This document shows positions 6,491-13,817 of a stretch of 15,138 bases of DNA, one piece after another (within the stretch, counting starts at the first letter, position 1; each line of letters begins with the position of its first letter). A program made the position numbers and the translations under genes. The notes under the pieces were generated by a model. That model was not told the DNA's origin, ran no database searches, and saw only the letters and a list, made by a program, of their open reading frames with translations. The DNA is taken from positions 1 to 15,138 of the forward strand of contig DDWF01000006.1 of assembly GCA_002345845.1 (NCBI GenBank), in the 5' to 3' direction. Source of the DNA: Betaproteobacteria bacterium UBA2293 (GTDB lineage Bacteria > Pseudomonadota > Gammaproteobacteria > Burkholderiales > Rhodocyclaceae).

Positions 6491-7477
6491 ATGACCGCAC
6501 AGTCCATCGCCCATCCCGGCCGCCACGCGCTGGCTCACCTGCTGCTCGCCGGCCTGTTCCTGCTTTTTTCCGGCTTCGCCGCCGCTGAGGCACCGCAACA
6601 GAAGACCCAGGTACCCGGTTACTACCGCCTGATGCTCGGCACTTTTGAAGTAACCGCGCTCTACGACGGCGCCATCGATCTCGACGAGAAATTTCTGAAG
6701 AATATCCGCAGCCGCGACCTGCAGCGCCTGCTCGCCCGCCAGTTCCTCCAGGGGCCGAAGGTGCAAACGGCGGTAAACGCCTACCTGATCAATACCGGCA
6801 CCAATCTGATCCTGGTCGACGCCGGTGCCGCCAAGCTGTTCGGGCCGGGCCTCGGCCACATCGTGGACAACCTGAAGGCGGCTGGTTACCGGCCGGAACA
6901 GGTGGACACGGTGCTGATCACCCATCTGCACGGCGACCATATCAATGGCCTGGTCACGGCGGAGGGTCAGCGCGTCTTCGCCAATGCCGAGGTCTGGTCG
7001 GCCAAAGCCGACAACGACTTCTGGCTGAGCGAAGCCGTCGCCGCCCAGGCCCCAGCCGACTTCCAGGCCTTCTTCAAGATGTCGCGCGATGCCGCCGCGC
7101 CTTATCTGGCGGCCGGCAAGTGGAAGACCTTCGACAGCGACCGCGAACTGCTGCCAGGCGTTACCAGCGTCGACACCCACGGTCACACGCCGGGCCATGC
7201 CAGCTACCTGGTCGCCAGCGGCGAGCAGCGTCTGCTGATTCTCGGCGACGTGGTGCATAACCATGCGGTGCAGTTCGCCCGACCGGAGGTCGCCTTCGAG
7301 TTCGACAACGATCCCAAGCAGGCCGTGCTCACCCGCAAGCGTGTCTTCGCCCGGGCGGCGAGGGAAAAACTGATGGTCGCCGGCATGCACCTGCCCTTCC
7401 CCGGCATCGGCCACGTGCGCCGGGACAAAACGGGCTACGCCTGGGTGCCGGCCGAGTTCACGCCGCTCAAGCCGTAA
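6491..7477 (+). CDS. Exported metallo-beta-lactamase-fold hydrolase
   Basis: 328 residues. A signal peptide at about 1-33 (positively charged start, LLLAGLFLLFSGFAAAEA) predicts a periplasmic location. The MBL fold shows all expected zinc ligands: THLHGDH at 144-150, H236 in GHTPGH, D253 in LGDVVH, and H300 in GMHLPFPG. This layout is close to the AHL-lactonase/YtnP-like hydrolase group, which includes lactonases and other esterases; the substrate is unknown. The start at 6491 is chosen over an upstream in-frame one because GGAG lies at 6481-6484 and the signal peptide follows directly. Its stop codon abuts the stop of the minus-strand neighbour. Confidence 0.88.
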   Translation: MTAQSIAHPGRHALAHLLLAGLFLLFSGFAAAEAPQQKTQVPGYYRLMLGTFEVTALYDGAIDLDEKFLKNIRSRDLQRLLARQFLQGPKVQTAVNAYLINTGTNLILVDAGAAKLFGPGLGHIVDNLKAAGYRPEQVDTVLITHLHGDHINGLVTAEGQRVFANAEVWSAKADNDFWLSEAVAAQAPADFQAFFKMSRDAAAPYLAAGKWKTFDSDRELLPGVTSVDTHGHTPGHASYLVASGEQRLLILGDVVHNHAVQFARPEVAFEFDNDPKQAVLTRKRVFARAAREKLMVAGMHLPFPGIGHVRRDKTGYAWVPAEFTPLKP

Positions 7478-8749
7478 CTACTGGAAGGCCCCCGGCGACA
7501 GCATGCTGCCGACGCGCAGTGGGCGGCTGCCGACCGGATAGCTGAATTCTGCCGCCGGCAGCAGTTCGACACCGCGCACGCTGCCCGGCGGCCGCACGCT
7601 GCCGCGCAGCGGTGACTGGCTGGTCAGACGCAGTGGCGTGCCGCCGACCTCGATCAGATCAGCCCGCCGCGCCTGCTGATTTGCTTCTACCCGTCCCTGG
7701 GCCGGGAGGAAGAAGTTGCCATCGCCGACCAGCAGGTTGTTGATCTGCCAGACCTCGATGCCAGCAGGAAATTTTTCCGCCCAGACGCGCAGGAAATCGC
7801 CGGCGAAATAGTCATTGACCAAGGTGTTGTGCGCCAGATACAAGGCGTTGTCCGGCCAACGCTGGCCCTCGGCACCGTAGGCGACGATGCTCGGATTGTC
7901 GGTGCCGGCACTTTGGCCGATGGCGTTGCCGAGCACATAGACCAGCCCGCCGTTGGGGAACTCCAGCTCGTAGGACGCCTTGCCCGCCTCGCCATCGACC
8001 AGCATGTTGTAAAGCACATGGCTCTCGCGCGCCCGCGACTTGACCAGATGGCCAAGGTAGCCGCCAGAGAAACGGCTGCCGCGCAGGACGAACTTGCCGA
8101 TGGCGCCAACGTAAAGCAGGTGATGCAACTGGCCGGCATGACGTGGTGCCTCGGCGAACTCGCTGTCGCTCACCGCCAGCGTCTGTTCGGGGAAATTGGC
8201 GGTCAGGATGCCCATCTCGTTGTCGACGAAACGGCAGCCGTGAACGGTCAGCCGGCCACGCTCGAAACGGATGCCGGCACCGTTGCCGCCCGGCACACGG
8301 GCGCCGCGAAACTCGATGTTCTCGATGCGCACGTCGCCGCCGCGCACCACCCAGATACCCTTGCCTTCGGCATGCCGGCCATCGGCCAGCATCAGCGGCC
8401 GCTCGCCGCTGCCGCGAATGACCAGCCGGTCCTGCGTCCACACCGCCGGCTGGCCGCGATAGGTACCCGGGCGGATTTCGATCACCTCGCCATCGCGCGC
8501 CAGGCGCGCCGCTTCGTCGATCGTTGTAATGCGCTCACCGGGCCCGACCACCATGGTCGCCCTGGCCGGCGGCTGCGCCTGTGTAACCGGGGCCGGCACG
8601 GCATCAAGACGACCATCGGCACCACGCCGGATCTCGCCTCGATAGTCGGGGGGCGGTGGTAGTCCATCGCTTGCCAGGGCAAGCAAAGGCAGGCCGAACA
8701 GGCAGGCACCCAGCACATACCGGGCAGACAGGGAAATGGTGAAGGACAT
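7478..8749 (-). CDS. Secreted right-handed parallel beta-helix protein
   Basis: 423 residues from the ATG at 8749. A signal peptide spans about 1-26 ([16 protein letters not shown], then SDG). A Pro-rich linker at 30-65 precedes a beta-helix from about 75 to 345, shown by repeated turns such as [28 protein letters not shown] and [15 protein letters not shown]. Beta-helix proteins of this kind include polysaccharide lyases and adhesins; H210, H234, K237 and R239 cluster on consecutive turns and might form an active site, but I cannot assign a substrate. The frame stays open upstream to 9274, over yaiI; the start at 8749 is chosen because the signal peptide follows it. The ribosome site is weak. 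Confidence 0.85.
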   Translation of the reverse strand: MSFTISLSARYVLGACLFGLPLLALASDGLPPPPDYRGEIRRGADGRLDAVPAPVTQAQPPARATMVVGPGERITTIDEAARLARDGEVIEIRPGTYRGQPAVWTQDRLVIRGSGERPLMLADGRHAEGKGIWVVRGGDVRIENIEFRGARVPGGNGAGIRFERGRLTVHGCRFVDNEMGILTANFPEQTLAVSDSEFAEAPRHAGQLHHLLYVGAIGKFVLRGSRFSGGYLGHLVKSRARESHVLYNMLVDGEAGKASYELEFPNGGLVYVLGNAIGQSAGTDNPSIVAYGAEGQRWPDNALYLAHNTLVNDYFAGDFLRVWAEKFPAGIEVWQINNLLVGDGNFFLPAQGRVEANQQARRADLIEVGGTPLRLTSQSPLRGSVRPPGSVRGVELLPAAEFSYPVGSRPLRVGSMLSPGAFQ

Positions 8750-8802
8750 GGGGCTTGCTCGCCGGAAGCAGGGCCGTTCATCAGACGGCAGGCAGCATCC
8801 AT

Positions 8803-8841
8803 TTGTCAAGACCGGCGACCATGGCACAATCGCCCTCCCTC
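8803..8841 (+). promoter_or_regulatory. Putative sigma-70 promoter of yaiI-creA
   Basis: TTGTCA (8803-8808) and CACAAT (8825-8830) are separated by 16 bases and lie 43 bases before the yaiI start. The -10 sits in GGCACAATCGCCCTCCCTC (8823-8841), which matches 16 of 19 bases of the sequence around the psd -10. Confidence 0.5.
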
Positions 8842-8872
8842 CTTTGCTCCCCCATACGAAAAGGCCAGCTTC

Positions 8873-9340
8873 ATGCACATCTGGGTCGATGCCGACGCCT
8901 GCCCCGGCGTCATCAAGGAAATCATATTCCGCGCCGCCGAGCGCAAGCAAATTCAAACGACGCTGGTCGCCAACCAGATGTTGCGCACGCCGCCCTCGCG
9001 CTTCATTCGCGCCATTCAAGTGGCACACGGTTTCGACGTCGCCGATGCCCACATCGTCGACCAGGTAGCAGTTGGCGATCTCGTCGTCACCGCCGACATT
9101 CCGCTGGCCGCGCTGGTCATCGAACGTGGTGCCGATGCCTTGAACCCGCGCGGTGAGTTGTACACCACCGCCACCATCCGTGAACGCCTGACCATGCGCA
9201 ATTTCATGGAAGAATTGCGCAGCGCCGGTGTCGAAACGGGTGGCCCGGCCGCCTTCAGTCAGGCTGACCGGCAAGCCTTCGCCAACCAGCTCGACCGCCT
9301 GCTGGCCAAAATTCCTGTCGTCCCCGAGGTAAAGCCATGA
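8873..9340 (+). CDS. yaiI: YaiI/YqxD family protein (UPF0178, DUF188)
   Basis: 155 residues, full length for the family and, as I recall E. coli YaiI, close to it throughout. Conserved blocks include IWVDADACP (3-11), [53 protein letters not shown] and [14 protein letters not shown]. The N-terminal Asp-rich motif and fold suggest a PIN-like nuclease relationship, but no reaction is established for the family. The start has AAGG eight bases upstream. Its stop overlaps the creA start by four bases, so the two are co-translated. Confidence 0.95.
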   Translation: MHIWVDADACPGVIKEIIFRAAERKQIQTTLVANQMLRTPPSRFIRAIQVAHGFDVADAHIVDQVAVGDLVVTADIPLAALVIERGADALNPRGELYTTATIRERLTMRNFMEELRSAGVETGGPAAFSQADRQAFANQLDRLLAKIPVVPEVKP

Positions 9341-9792
9341 AACACCTGACCGCCCTGCTCCTCGCCGCCCTCGCCCTGCCCGTATCGGCCGAGGAAATCG
9401 ACTGCGTCACCACGACCTGGAAACTGATCGGCGCCAATCACCGGATCTGCGTCTATGCCTACGACGATCCGAAAATCCCGGGCGTCACCTGCCATGTCAG
9501 TCAGGCGCGCACCGGCGGTATCAAGGGCAGCATCGGCGTCGCCGAAGATCCGTCGCAATTCTCCCTGGCCTGCCGCCAGATCGGCCCGATCGTCCTGCCG
9601 GCCAAGCTGCCTGAAGACGAAGTGATCTTCAGCGAGGACACCTCGCTGCTATTCAAGGAAACCAAGATCCACCGGATGATCGACAAGCGGCGCAACGTGC
9701 TCGTCTACCTCGCCATCAGTCGCCGCATCATCGAAGGCGCCCCGGCCAATGCCATTTCGACGGTGCCGATCCAGCCGTGGGGCGGCAAGTAA
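9337..9792 (+). CDS. creA: CreA family periplasmic protein
   Basis: 151 residues with a signal peptide ([18 protein letters not shown], then EE). The mature part matches the CreA family: [52 protein letters not shown] and [18 protein letters not shown]. Its biochemical role is unknown; in enterobacteria the gene lies next to creBCD but no two-component genes are present here. GAGGT at 9326-9330 gives a good ribosome site. Cysteines in the mature chain (C48-type region, VTCHVSQ, and LACRQIG) could form a disulfide in the periplasm. Downstream is a structured gap. Confidence 0.94.
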   Translation: MKHLTALLLAALALPVSAEEIDCVTTTWKLIGANHRICVYAYDDPKIPGVTCHVSQARTGGIKGSIGVAEDPSQFSLACRQIGPIVLPAKLPEDEVIFSEDTSLLFKETKIHRMIDKRRNVLVYLAISRRIIEGAPANAISTVPIQPWGGK

Positions 9793-9804
9793 GCAACGCG
9801 AAAA

Positions 9805-9841
9805 GTCGCCCGTGACCACGGACGTGGCGCGCCCTGGCGAC
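9805..9841. repeat. Nested inverted repeats after creA
   Basis: GTCGCC (9805-9810) pairs with GGCGAC (9836-9841), enclosing CCACG (9816-9820) and CGTGG (9823-9827). The structure begins 12 bases after the creA stop. No U-run follows directly, so it is at best a weak terminator, or part of a longer folded leader of the receptor gene. Confidence 0.4.
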
Positions 9842-9844
9842 CGA

Positions 9845-9885
9845 CTCGGGAAATTTTCCCGGGTTTGTAATGAAAGTTTCCCGAG
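9845..9885 (+). promoter_or_regulatory. Operator-like inverted repeat around a -10-like element upstream of the TonB receptor
   Basis: CTCGGGAAA (9845-9853) and TTTCCCGAG (9877-9885) are a perfect 9-bp inverted repeat, centres 32 bases apart, about three helical turns. A third, overlapping copy TTTCCCG (9855-9861) can also pair with the left arm. Between them lies TGTAAT (9866-9871), one base off the -10 consensus and without a good -35. This resembles a repressor or activator site on the receptor promoter; alternative RNA hairpins are the other reading. Confidence 0.45.
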
Positions 9886-9934
9886 CCATCCCGGCGCCAG
9901 CCGGCAAGAATCAGCGGACTGCCTGAACCAAACC

Positions 9935-9972
9935 CTGCGCGCATGCCTGGCGCAGCGCGAACGGTCCCGTTC
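9935..9972. repeat. Two short hairpins in the receptor leader
   Basis: CTGCGC/GCGCAG (9935-9940 and 9950-9955) and GAACGG/CCGTTC (9959-9964 and 9967-9972) lie between the operator-like repeat and the receptor start. If transcription begins near 9878 both would be in a 5' leader of about 135 bases. They do not match a riboswitch class I know. Confidence 0.35.
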
Positions 9973-10013
9973 ACGGTAGCGGCAATGGTCCACATCATCC
10001 ATCGGGAGACAAC

Positions 10014-12218
10014 ATGCAGTTCCGCCCCAAGGCAATCGCCAGCGCCGTCGCTTATGCGATGACGCTGATTTCGCTGACAGCCGCCGCCGAATCAATCACG
10101 CTGCCATCGGTAACGGTCAGCGGCATTCTTCCTGACCGACTCGAATCGGTCCCCGGCTCCTTCTCGCTGATTGATGAGAAAGCGCTGCAGGAGAGCGTTC
10201 CGTTCTCCATCCGCGAGGCGCTGAGCCACGTTCCGGGCGTACACACCGTCAGTGAAGACAGCTTTGGTCTCGGCCTGAACATCGGAGTGCGCGGCATGGA
10301 CCCACGGCGGACCAGCCGCACGCTTTTGCTGGAAGATGGCATGCCGCTGTTTCTGGCGCCCTATGGCGATCCGTCGGCGCATTACTCGACGCCACTTGAG
10401 CGGATCCAGCGCATCGAGATCGTCAAGGGCTCGGGCCAGGTGCTGTACGGCCCGCAGACGGTCGGCGGCATGATCAATTTTGTCACCCGTCCGCTGCCGA
10501 CCAACGGCCTTGCTGGTAGCGTCACCGCCAGCGTCGGCAACAATGACTTCGCCGGCCTGCACGCCAGCGTCGGTTACGGCGGCGAACTGGGCGGCGTCAT
10601 GCTCGACGTGCTGCAGAAAAAGGGCGACGGCATTCGCCGGAACCACGATTTCGACGTGCGCGAATACACACTTAAAGGCCAGCTGAAGATCAGCGAACGG
10701 CAAACGATTTTCGCCAAGCTCAGCCAGTTCACCGAAGATTCGCACATTTCGGAAACCGGCCTGGGCACCCTGGAATATGCGGCAGACAAGTTCCAGGCGC
10801 CGACCGGCAAGAACGACAAGTTCGAACAGGAACGGCAGACGTTCCAGTTGCAGCATGTCTTCGAGTTCAACGAACGGAGCAAGCTGAGTACCCAGTTTTA
10901 CCGGGTCAGCAACGACCGCGCGTCGTTCCGCCAGATCAACGATCCAGGCGGCTTCGACGATGCCAGCAACAACTCGACCGGCTATTCGGAGATCGACCGT
11001 TGCGGCACGCCGGCGAGCGAAGCCAATGCCGCCGCCTGCGGTGGGCGCTGGCGGCCGCGCGCCTACGACTACTGGGGCATCGAACCGCGCCTGGATTTCA
11101 GCCACAATCTGTTCGGTATCGAAAACGATGCGGTGATCGGCATGCGCTACCACGTCGAGGATATCAAGCGCGAGCAGTTCCGCGATGCCAGCCCGTTGGC
11201 GCAGAGCCAGTCGTGGGCAGAGCAGTTCGGGGACCACCGCGAAGACATCCGGATCGACACCAAGGCCTGGTCCTATTACGCCCAGAACACCTTCCATCTC
11301 GGCAACTGGTCGGTGACCCCCGGCGTGCGCGTCGAGGACTATTCGATCAAGACTGACATCGTCCGCGCCGACGGCGATGAACAGAACAATCCCGAATCGA
11401 AGCGGACAAATCGGCAAACAGTCGTCCTGCCCGGCTTCGGCGTGGCCTGGAACGGCATCGCCAACACGACCTTGTTCGCCGGCGTGCACAAGGGTTTCGC
11501 GCCGCCGCGCCCGGACCGCGACGTCAACGAAGGCAACGGTCCGAACACTGCCGAGGCGCAAAAAACCAAGGCCGAGGAAAGCACCAACTGGGAAATCGGC
11601 ATGCGCTCCAGCTACTTCAAGGGGATCGGCGTTGAGGCTACCTTGTTCCATACCGATTTCGACGAGATCGTCATCAACAACGGCGCCGGCTCGTTCATCA
11701 ATGGCGGCAAGTCGAAAATGTCCGGGCTGGAGCTGGCTGGCCGCGTCGATTTCGGGCGCATCTTCAACAGCGCCCACAACGTTTATTTGATGGGTTCGTA
11801 CACCAACCTGTTCACCGCCAAATTCGCCAAGACCAGTCCCAATGCCGCCGCCGACGGCATCGTCAGCGGCGACCGGCTGCCCTATGCGCCGCGTCACCTG
11901 GCCTCGATCAGCCTCGGTTACCAGCATCCGGTCGGCATCGATGCCCGCATCGGCGTTGATTATGTCGGCCGCCAGGAGGTCGACACCTTCACCCGCGTTC
12001 TGCCGCCGGTCGATGCCGCACTCTCCGGGCTGTCCGGCGATATTCCGTCCTCTACCCTGCTCAATGCGTCCATCCGCTACAAGCCCCAGGGCAGCCAGGC
12101 CTCGTTCTTCCTCACTGCCCACAATCTGGCCGACAAGGAATATCTGGCGACCCGGGTCGATGGCATGGCGGCTGGTCGCGGACGGCAGATCATCGGCGGC
12201 GTAAGCTATGCCTTCTAG
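10014..12218 (+). CDS. FecA-like TonB-dependent outer-membrane receptor
   Basis: 734 residues. A signal peptide ends at about residue 25 (LTAAA, then ES), and SVTVSG (32-37) may serve as TonB box. The plug domain spans about 40-160 with the FecA-type sequence RGMDPRRTSRTLLLEDGMP and LAPYGDPSAHYSTPLERIQR, then GSGQVLYGPQTVGGMINFVTR. The remainder is a 22-stranded-type barrel ending in VSYAF, with the expected C-terminal Phe. C330 and C342 lie in a predicted loop and could form a disulfide. Substrate is unknown: relatives import ferric chelates or other scarce ligands by TonB energy. GGGAG at 10004-10008 supports the start. The next gene, same strand, encodes a YncE-like propeller; E. coli has a yncD receptor beside yncE, so a functional pairing is plausible. 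Confidence 0.92.
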   Translation: MQFRPKAIASAVAYAMTLISLTAAAESITLPSVTVSGILPDRLESVPGSFSLIDEKALQESVPFSIREALSHVPGVHTVSEDSFGLGLNIGVRGMDPRRTSRTLLLEDGMPLFLAPYGDPSAHYSTPLERIQRIEIVKGSGQVLYGPQTVGGMINFVTRPLPTNGLAGSVTASVGNNDFAGLHASVGYGGELGGVMLDVLQKKGDGIRRNHDFDVREYTLKGQLKISERQTIFAKLSQFTEDSHISETGLGTLEYAADKFQAPTGKNDKFEQERQTFQLQHVFEFNERSKLSTQFYRVSNDRASFRQINDPGGFDDASNNSTGYSEIDRCGTPASEANAAACGGRWRPRAYDYWGIEPRLDFSHNLFGIENDAVIGMRYHVEDIKREQFRDASPLAQSQSWAEQFGDHREDIRIDTKAWSYYAQNTFHLGNWSVTPGVRVEDYSIKTDIVRADGDEQNNPESKRTNRQTVVLPGFGVAWNGIANTTLFAGVHKGFAPPRPDRDVNEGNGPNTAEAQKTKAEESTNWEIGMRSSYFKGIGVEATLFHTDFDEIVINNGAGSFINGGKSKMSGLELAGRVDFGRIFNSAHNVYLMGSYTNLFTAKFAKTSPNAAADGIVSGDRLPYAPRHLASISLGYQHPVGIDARIGVDYVGRQEVDTFTRVLPPVDAALSGLSGDIPSSTLLNASIRYKPQGSQASFFLTAHNLADKEYLATRVDGMAAGRGRQIIGGVSYAF

Positions 12219-12233
12219 TCATTGCCCGAGGCG

Positions 12234-12267
12234 GCCGCCGCGCGATTTTGTCCCGGCATGCGGCGGC
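12234..12267. repeat. 8-bp hairpin between receptor and propeller genes
   Basis: GCCGCCGC (12234-12241) and GCGGCGGC (12260-12267) form a GC-only stem with an 18-base loop, 15 bases after the receptor stop. No U-tract follows the stem. It might lower read-through or stabilise the receptor mRNA within a shared transcript. Confidence 0.35.
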
Positions 12268-12314
12268 GCAAGTCTGCCCGGCCGTTGCCACCATCACCAG
12301 GAGGAACGACATTC

Positions 12315-13382
12315 ATGAAGCCGACCGGCAAACCCCAAAGACTCATCGGCGCCGCCCTGCTCGCCCTGGCTCTGTCATCCACCGCACCGGCCCAGACCGC
12401 CGGGGTGGCCTATATCTCGAACCAGAATGGCGGCATCAACGTCCTCGATCTGGCAACACTCGAACCGACCGGCTCGTTCGGAGTCGGCGCCAAAGGACCG
12501 CGCGGCATCGGCGTGACGGCGGACGGCAAGTACCTGGTCACCGCCAACAAGGACGATGCCAACGTGTCGATCATCGACCTGGCGACGCGTCAGGTCGTCC
12601 ACCACGTCAAGATCGGCAAGAACCCGGAGTTCGTGCGGGTGCTCGGCGACCGGGCCTTCGTCACCTACGAACCCAGTTCGAAGGGTGGGCCGCCACCGAA
12701 ACCGGGCAGTGTGGTCGCCCATGATGACGACGATGACGACGACCTGGTCCCGGCCCGCATCGCCATCATCGACATCGACAAAGGCAAGCTGCTCAAGGAA
12801 ATCACCAGCGGCCCGGAAACCGAAGGCATCGAGTTCACGCCCGACGGCAAGCGCATGATCGTCACCAACGAGGCCGACAACACGATCACCGTGCACAACA
12901 TCGCCAGCGGCAAACTGCTGAAAACCATCCCGACCAGCAAATACGGCGACCGCCCGCGCGGCATCAAGGTATCGCCCGATGGCAAACGCTATGTCACGAC
13001 GCTCGAATTCGGCGACAAGTTCCTCGTGCTCGATGCCAAGCTCAATCCGGTACGCACGGTAGACACCGGCAAGACGCCCTACGGCATCGCCTTCGACCGC
13101 TCCGGCCAACGCATTTTCGTCGCCGCCTCGCGGGCGAATATGCTGCAGGTTTTCGATGCCAAGTCCTACGAGAAGATCAAGGACATCCCCACTGGCGAGC
13201 GTTGCTGGCACTTCACCTTCACCCCAGACGACCGGCAGCTGCTACTGACCTGCGGTCGTTCCGATGAAGTGATCGTGATCGATACGGCGAAGCTGGAAGT
13301 GACCAAGCGCATCGCCAACAAAGGCATGCCCTGGGGCATCGTCACCTATCCGAAGGCATTCGGCAGCCTCGACCAGCCATAG
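12315..13382 (+). CDS. Secreted YncE-like YVTN beta-propeller with poly-Asp loop
   Basis: 355 residues. A signal peptide covers about 1-26 (RLIGAALLALALSSTAPA, then QT), predicting a periplasmic or secreted protein. Blades of a seven-bladed propeller are marked by recurring GITVTADGKYLVTANKDDANVSIIDLA-like units (short form: PDGKRMIVTNEADNTITV, SPDGKRYVTT, DRSGQRIFVAASRAN, TPDDRQLLLTCGRSD). An insertion GGPPPKPGSVVAH followed by seven Asp (137-143) interrupts one blade and could bind cations. Role unknown; YncE homologues are iron-regulated in E. coli. The start is set by AGGAGG at 12299-12304 and the signal peptide; an upstream in-frame start at 12222 is less likely. It lies 96 bases after the receptor and probably shares its transcript. 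Confidence 0.9.
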   Translation: MKPTGKPQRLIGAALLALALSSTAPAQTAGVAYISNQNGGINVLDLATLEPTGSFGVGAKGPRGIGVTADGKYLVTANKDDANVSIIDLATRQVVHHVKIGKNPEFVRVLGDRAFVTYEPSSKGGPPPKPGSVVAHDDDDDDDLVPARIAIIDIDKGKLLKEITSGPETEGIEFTPDGKRMIVTNEADNTITVHNIASGKLLKTIPTSKYGDRPRGIKVSPDGKRYVTTLEFGDKFLVLDAKLNPVRTVDTGKTPYGIAFDRSGQRIFVAASRANMLQVFDAKSYEKIKDIPTGERCWHFTFTPDDRQLLLTCGRSDEVIVIDTAKLEVTKRIANKGMPWGIVTYPKAFGSLDQP

Positions 13383-13399
13383 CCGCCGACAACCACGAG

Positions 13400-13430
13400 C
13401 GGAGGCGCGAGACCTGGTTTCGCGCCTCCG
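13400..13430 (+). terminator. 11-bp stem-loop after the propeller gene
   Basis: CGGAGGCGCGA (13400-13410) pairs perfectly with TCGCGCCTCCG (13420-13430) around a nine-base loop, 17 bases past the stop codon. The following sequence has only a delayed short T-run (GGTTTTCGTT near 13440-13449), so it is a strong hairpin with a weak tail. It probably ends the receptor/propeller unit. Confidence 0.7.
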
Positions 13431-13645
13431 GCAAAGCTGGTTTTCGTTGGCGAACAGATGCACAGGTGTTTGCGCGTGGCTTGGCGGGCCACCGGCGCAG
13501 GTCGGATGGAGTTGCCTCACGCCTTGTTGCAGAAGACCGCCCGGGGTGATTCACGGTTTTCGGGTGACGATTTTGCGCCGGCCATTTCTTCGCCGAAACG
13601 TTCAGGCATGCCATTTTTGCGCTTTCCAGGGCGACAAAAATTGAT

Positions 13646-13760
13646 ATGCTATTTGCAAGTATCAGTAAAAATTTGTACTGCCCGGTTTGTCTTTCGAAAT
13701 CCATCAAGGTAACAGTCGGGGCATGGCACGACTTTCTTATAGTTTCAGCGTTCGGGAAAG
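13646..13760 (+). pseudogene. Possible zinc-ribbon relic upstream of the Sel1 gene
   Basis: From an ATG at 13646 the frame reads MLFASISKNLYCPVCLSKS and continues with WHDFLIVSAFGKVEAC. CPVC about 26 residues before a second Cys mirrors the CPVC-x26-CHHC spacing of the downstream gene, and shifting one base after TTCGGGAAAG gives LKP, reminiscent of the RPYRC segment in such ribbons. The second CxxC is missing and the frame then runs into the next gene out of phase. This could be a decayed duplicate of that gene's ribbon, or chance. Confidence 0.2.
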
Positions 13761-13817
13761 TTGAAGCCTGCCCCCTGGCGCTCAGCAACTTGATGCCTAT
13801 AGCATGTACTGGAAACC

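Larger units (their letters stand above)
13383..13817. other. 435-base interval between propeller and Sel1 genes
   Basis: After a terminator-like hairpin the sequence becomes visibly richer in A/T, especially 13611-13760, with T- and A-runs unusual for this window. I see no convincing full gene. Promoter-like pieces near 13623-13650 (TTTCCA, 16 bases, TATGCT) and TATAGT at 13738-13743 may drive the downstream gene. A possible zinc-ribbon relic is listed separately. Confidence 0.5.

Noticed and set aside
8750..9274. N-terminal extension of the beta-helix gene across yaiI
   Set aside because: It would overlap well-conserved yaiI antisense and place the signal peptide internally; the ATG at 8749 directly precedes the signal peptide.
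9793..10013. Cobalamin riboswitch ahead of the TonB receptor
   Set aside because: The conserved B12-box and core sequences are not present; only simple inverted repeats are visible.
10092..12122. Very long open frame antisense to the TonB receptor
   Set aside because: Long antisense frames are expected opposite GC-rich genes. The translation shows no recognisable domain, while the sense strand encodes a complete receptor.
12222..12314. Upstream start for the propeller gene
   Set aside because: It would add an Arg/Pro-rich stretch in front of a normal signal peptide; AGGAGG at 12299-12304 supports 12315.
13447..13712. Short overlapping open frames in the 13.4-13.7 kb gap
   Set aside because: No ribosome site, no recognisable domain, and composition unlike the coding regions; likely chance.
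13724..13739. Sigma-54 promoter (TGGCACG...)
   Set aside because: The -24 half is good, but the -12 GC is missing (TCTTA at that position), so it is a half-match only.
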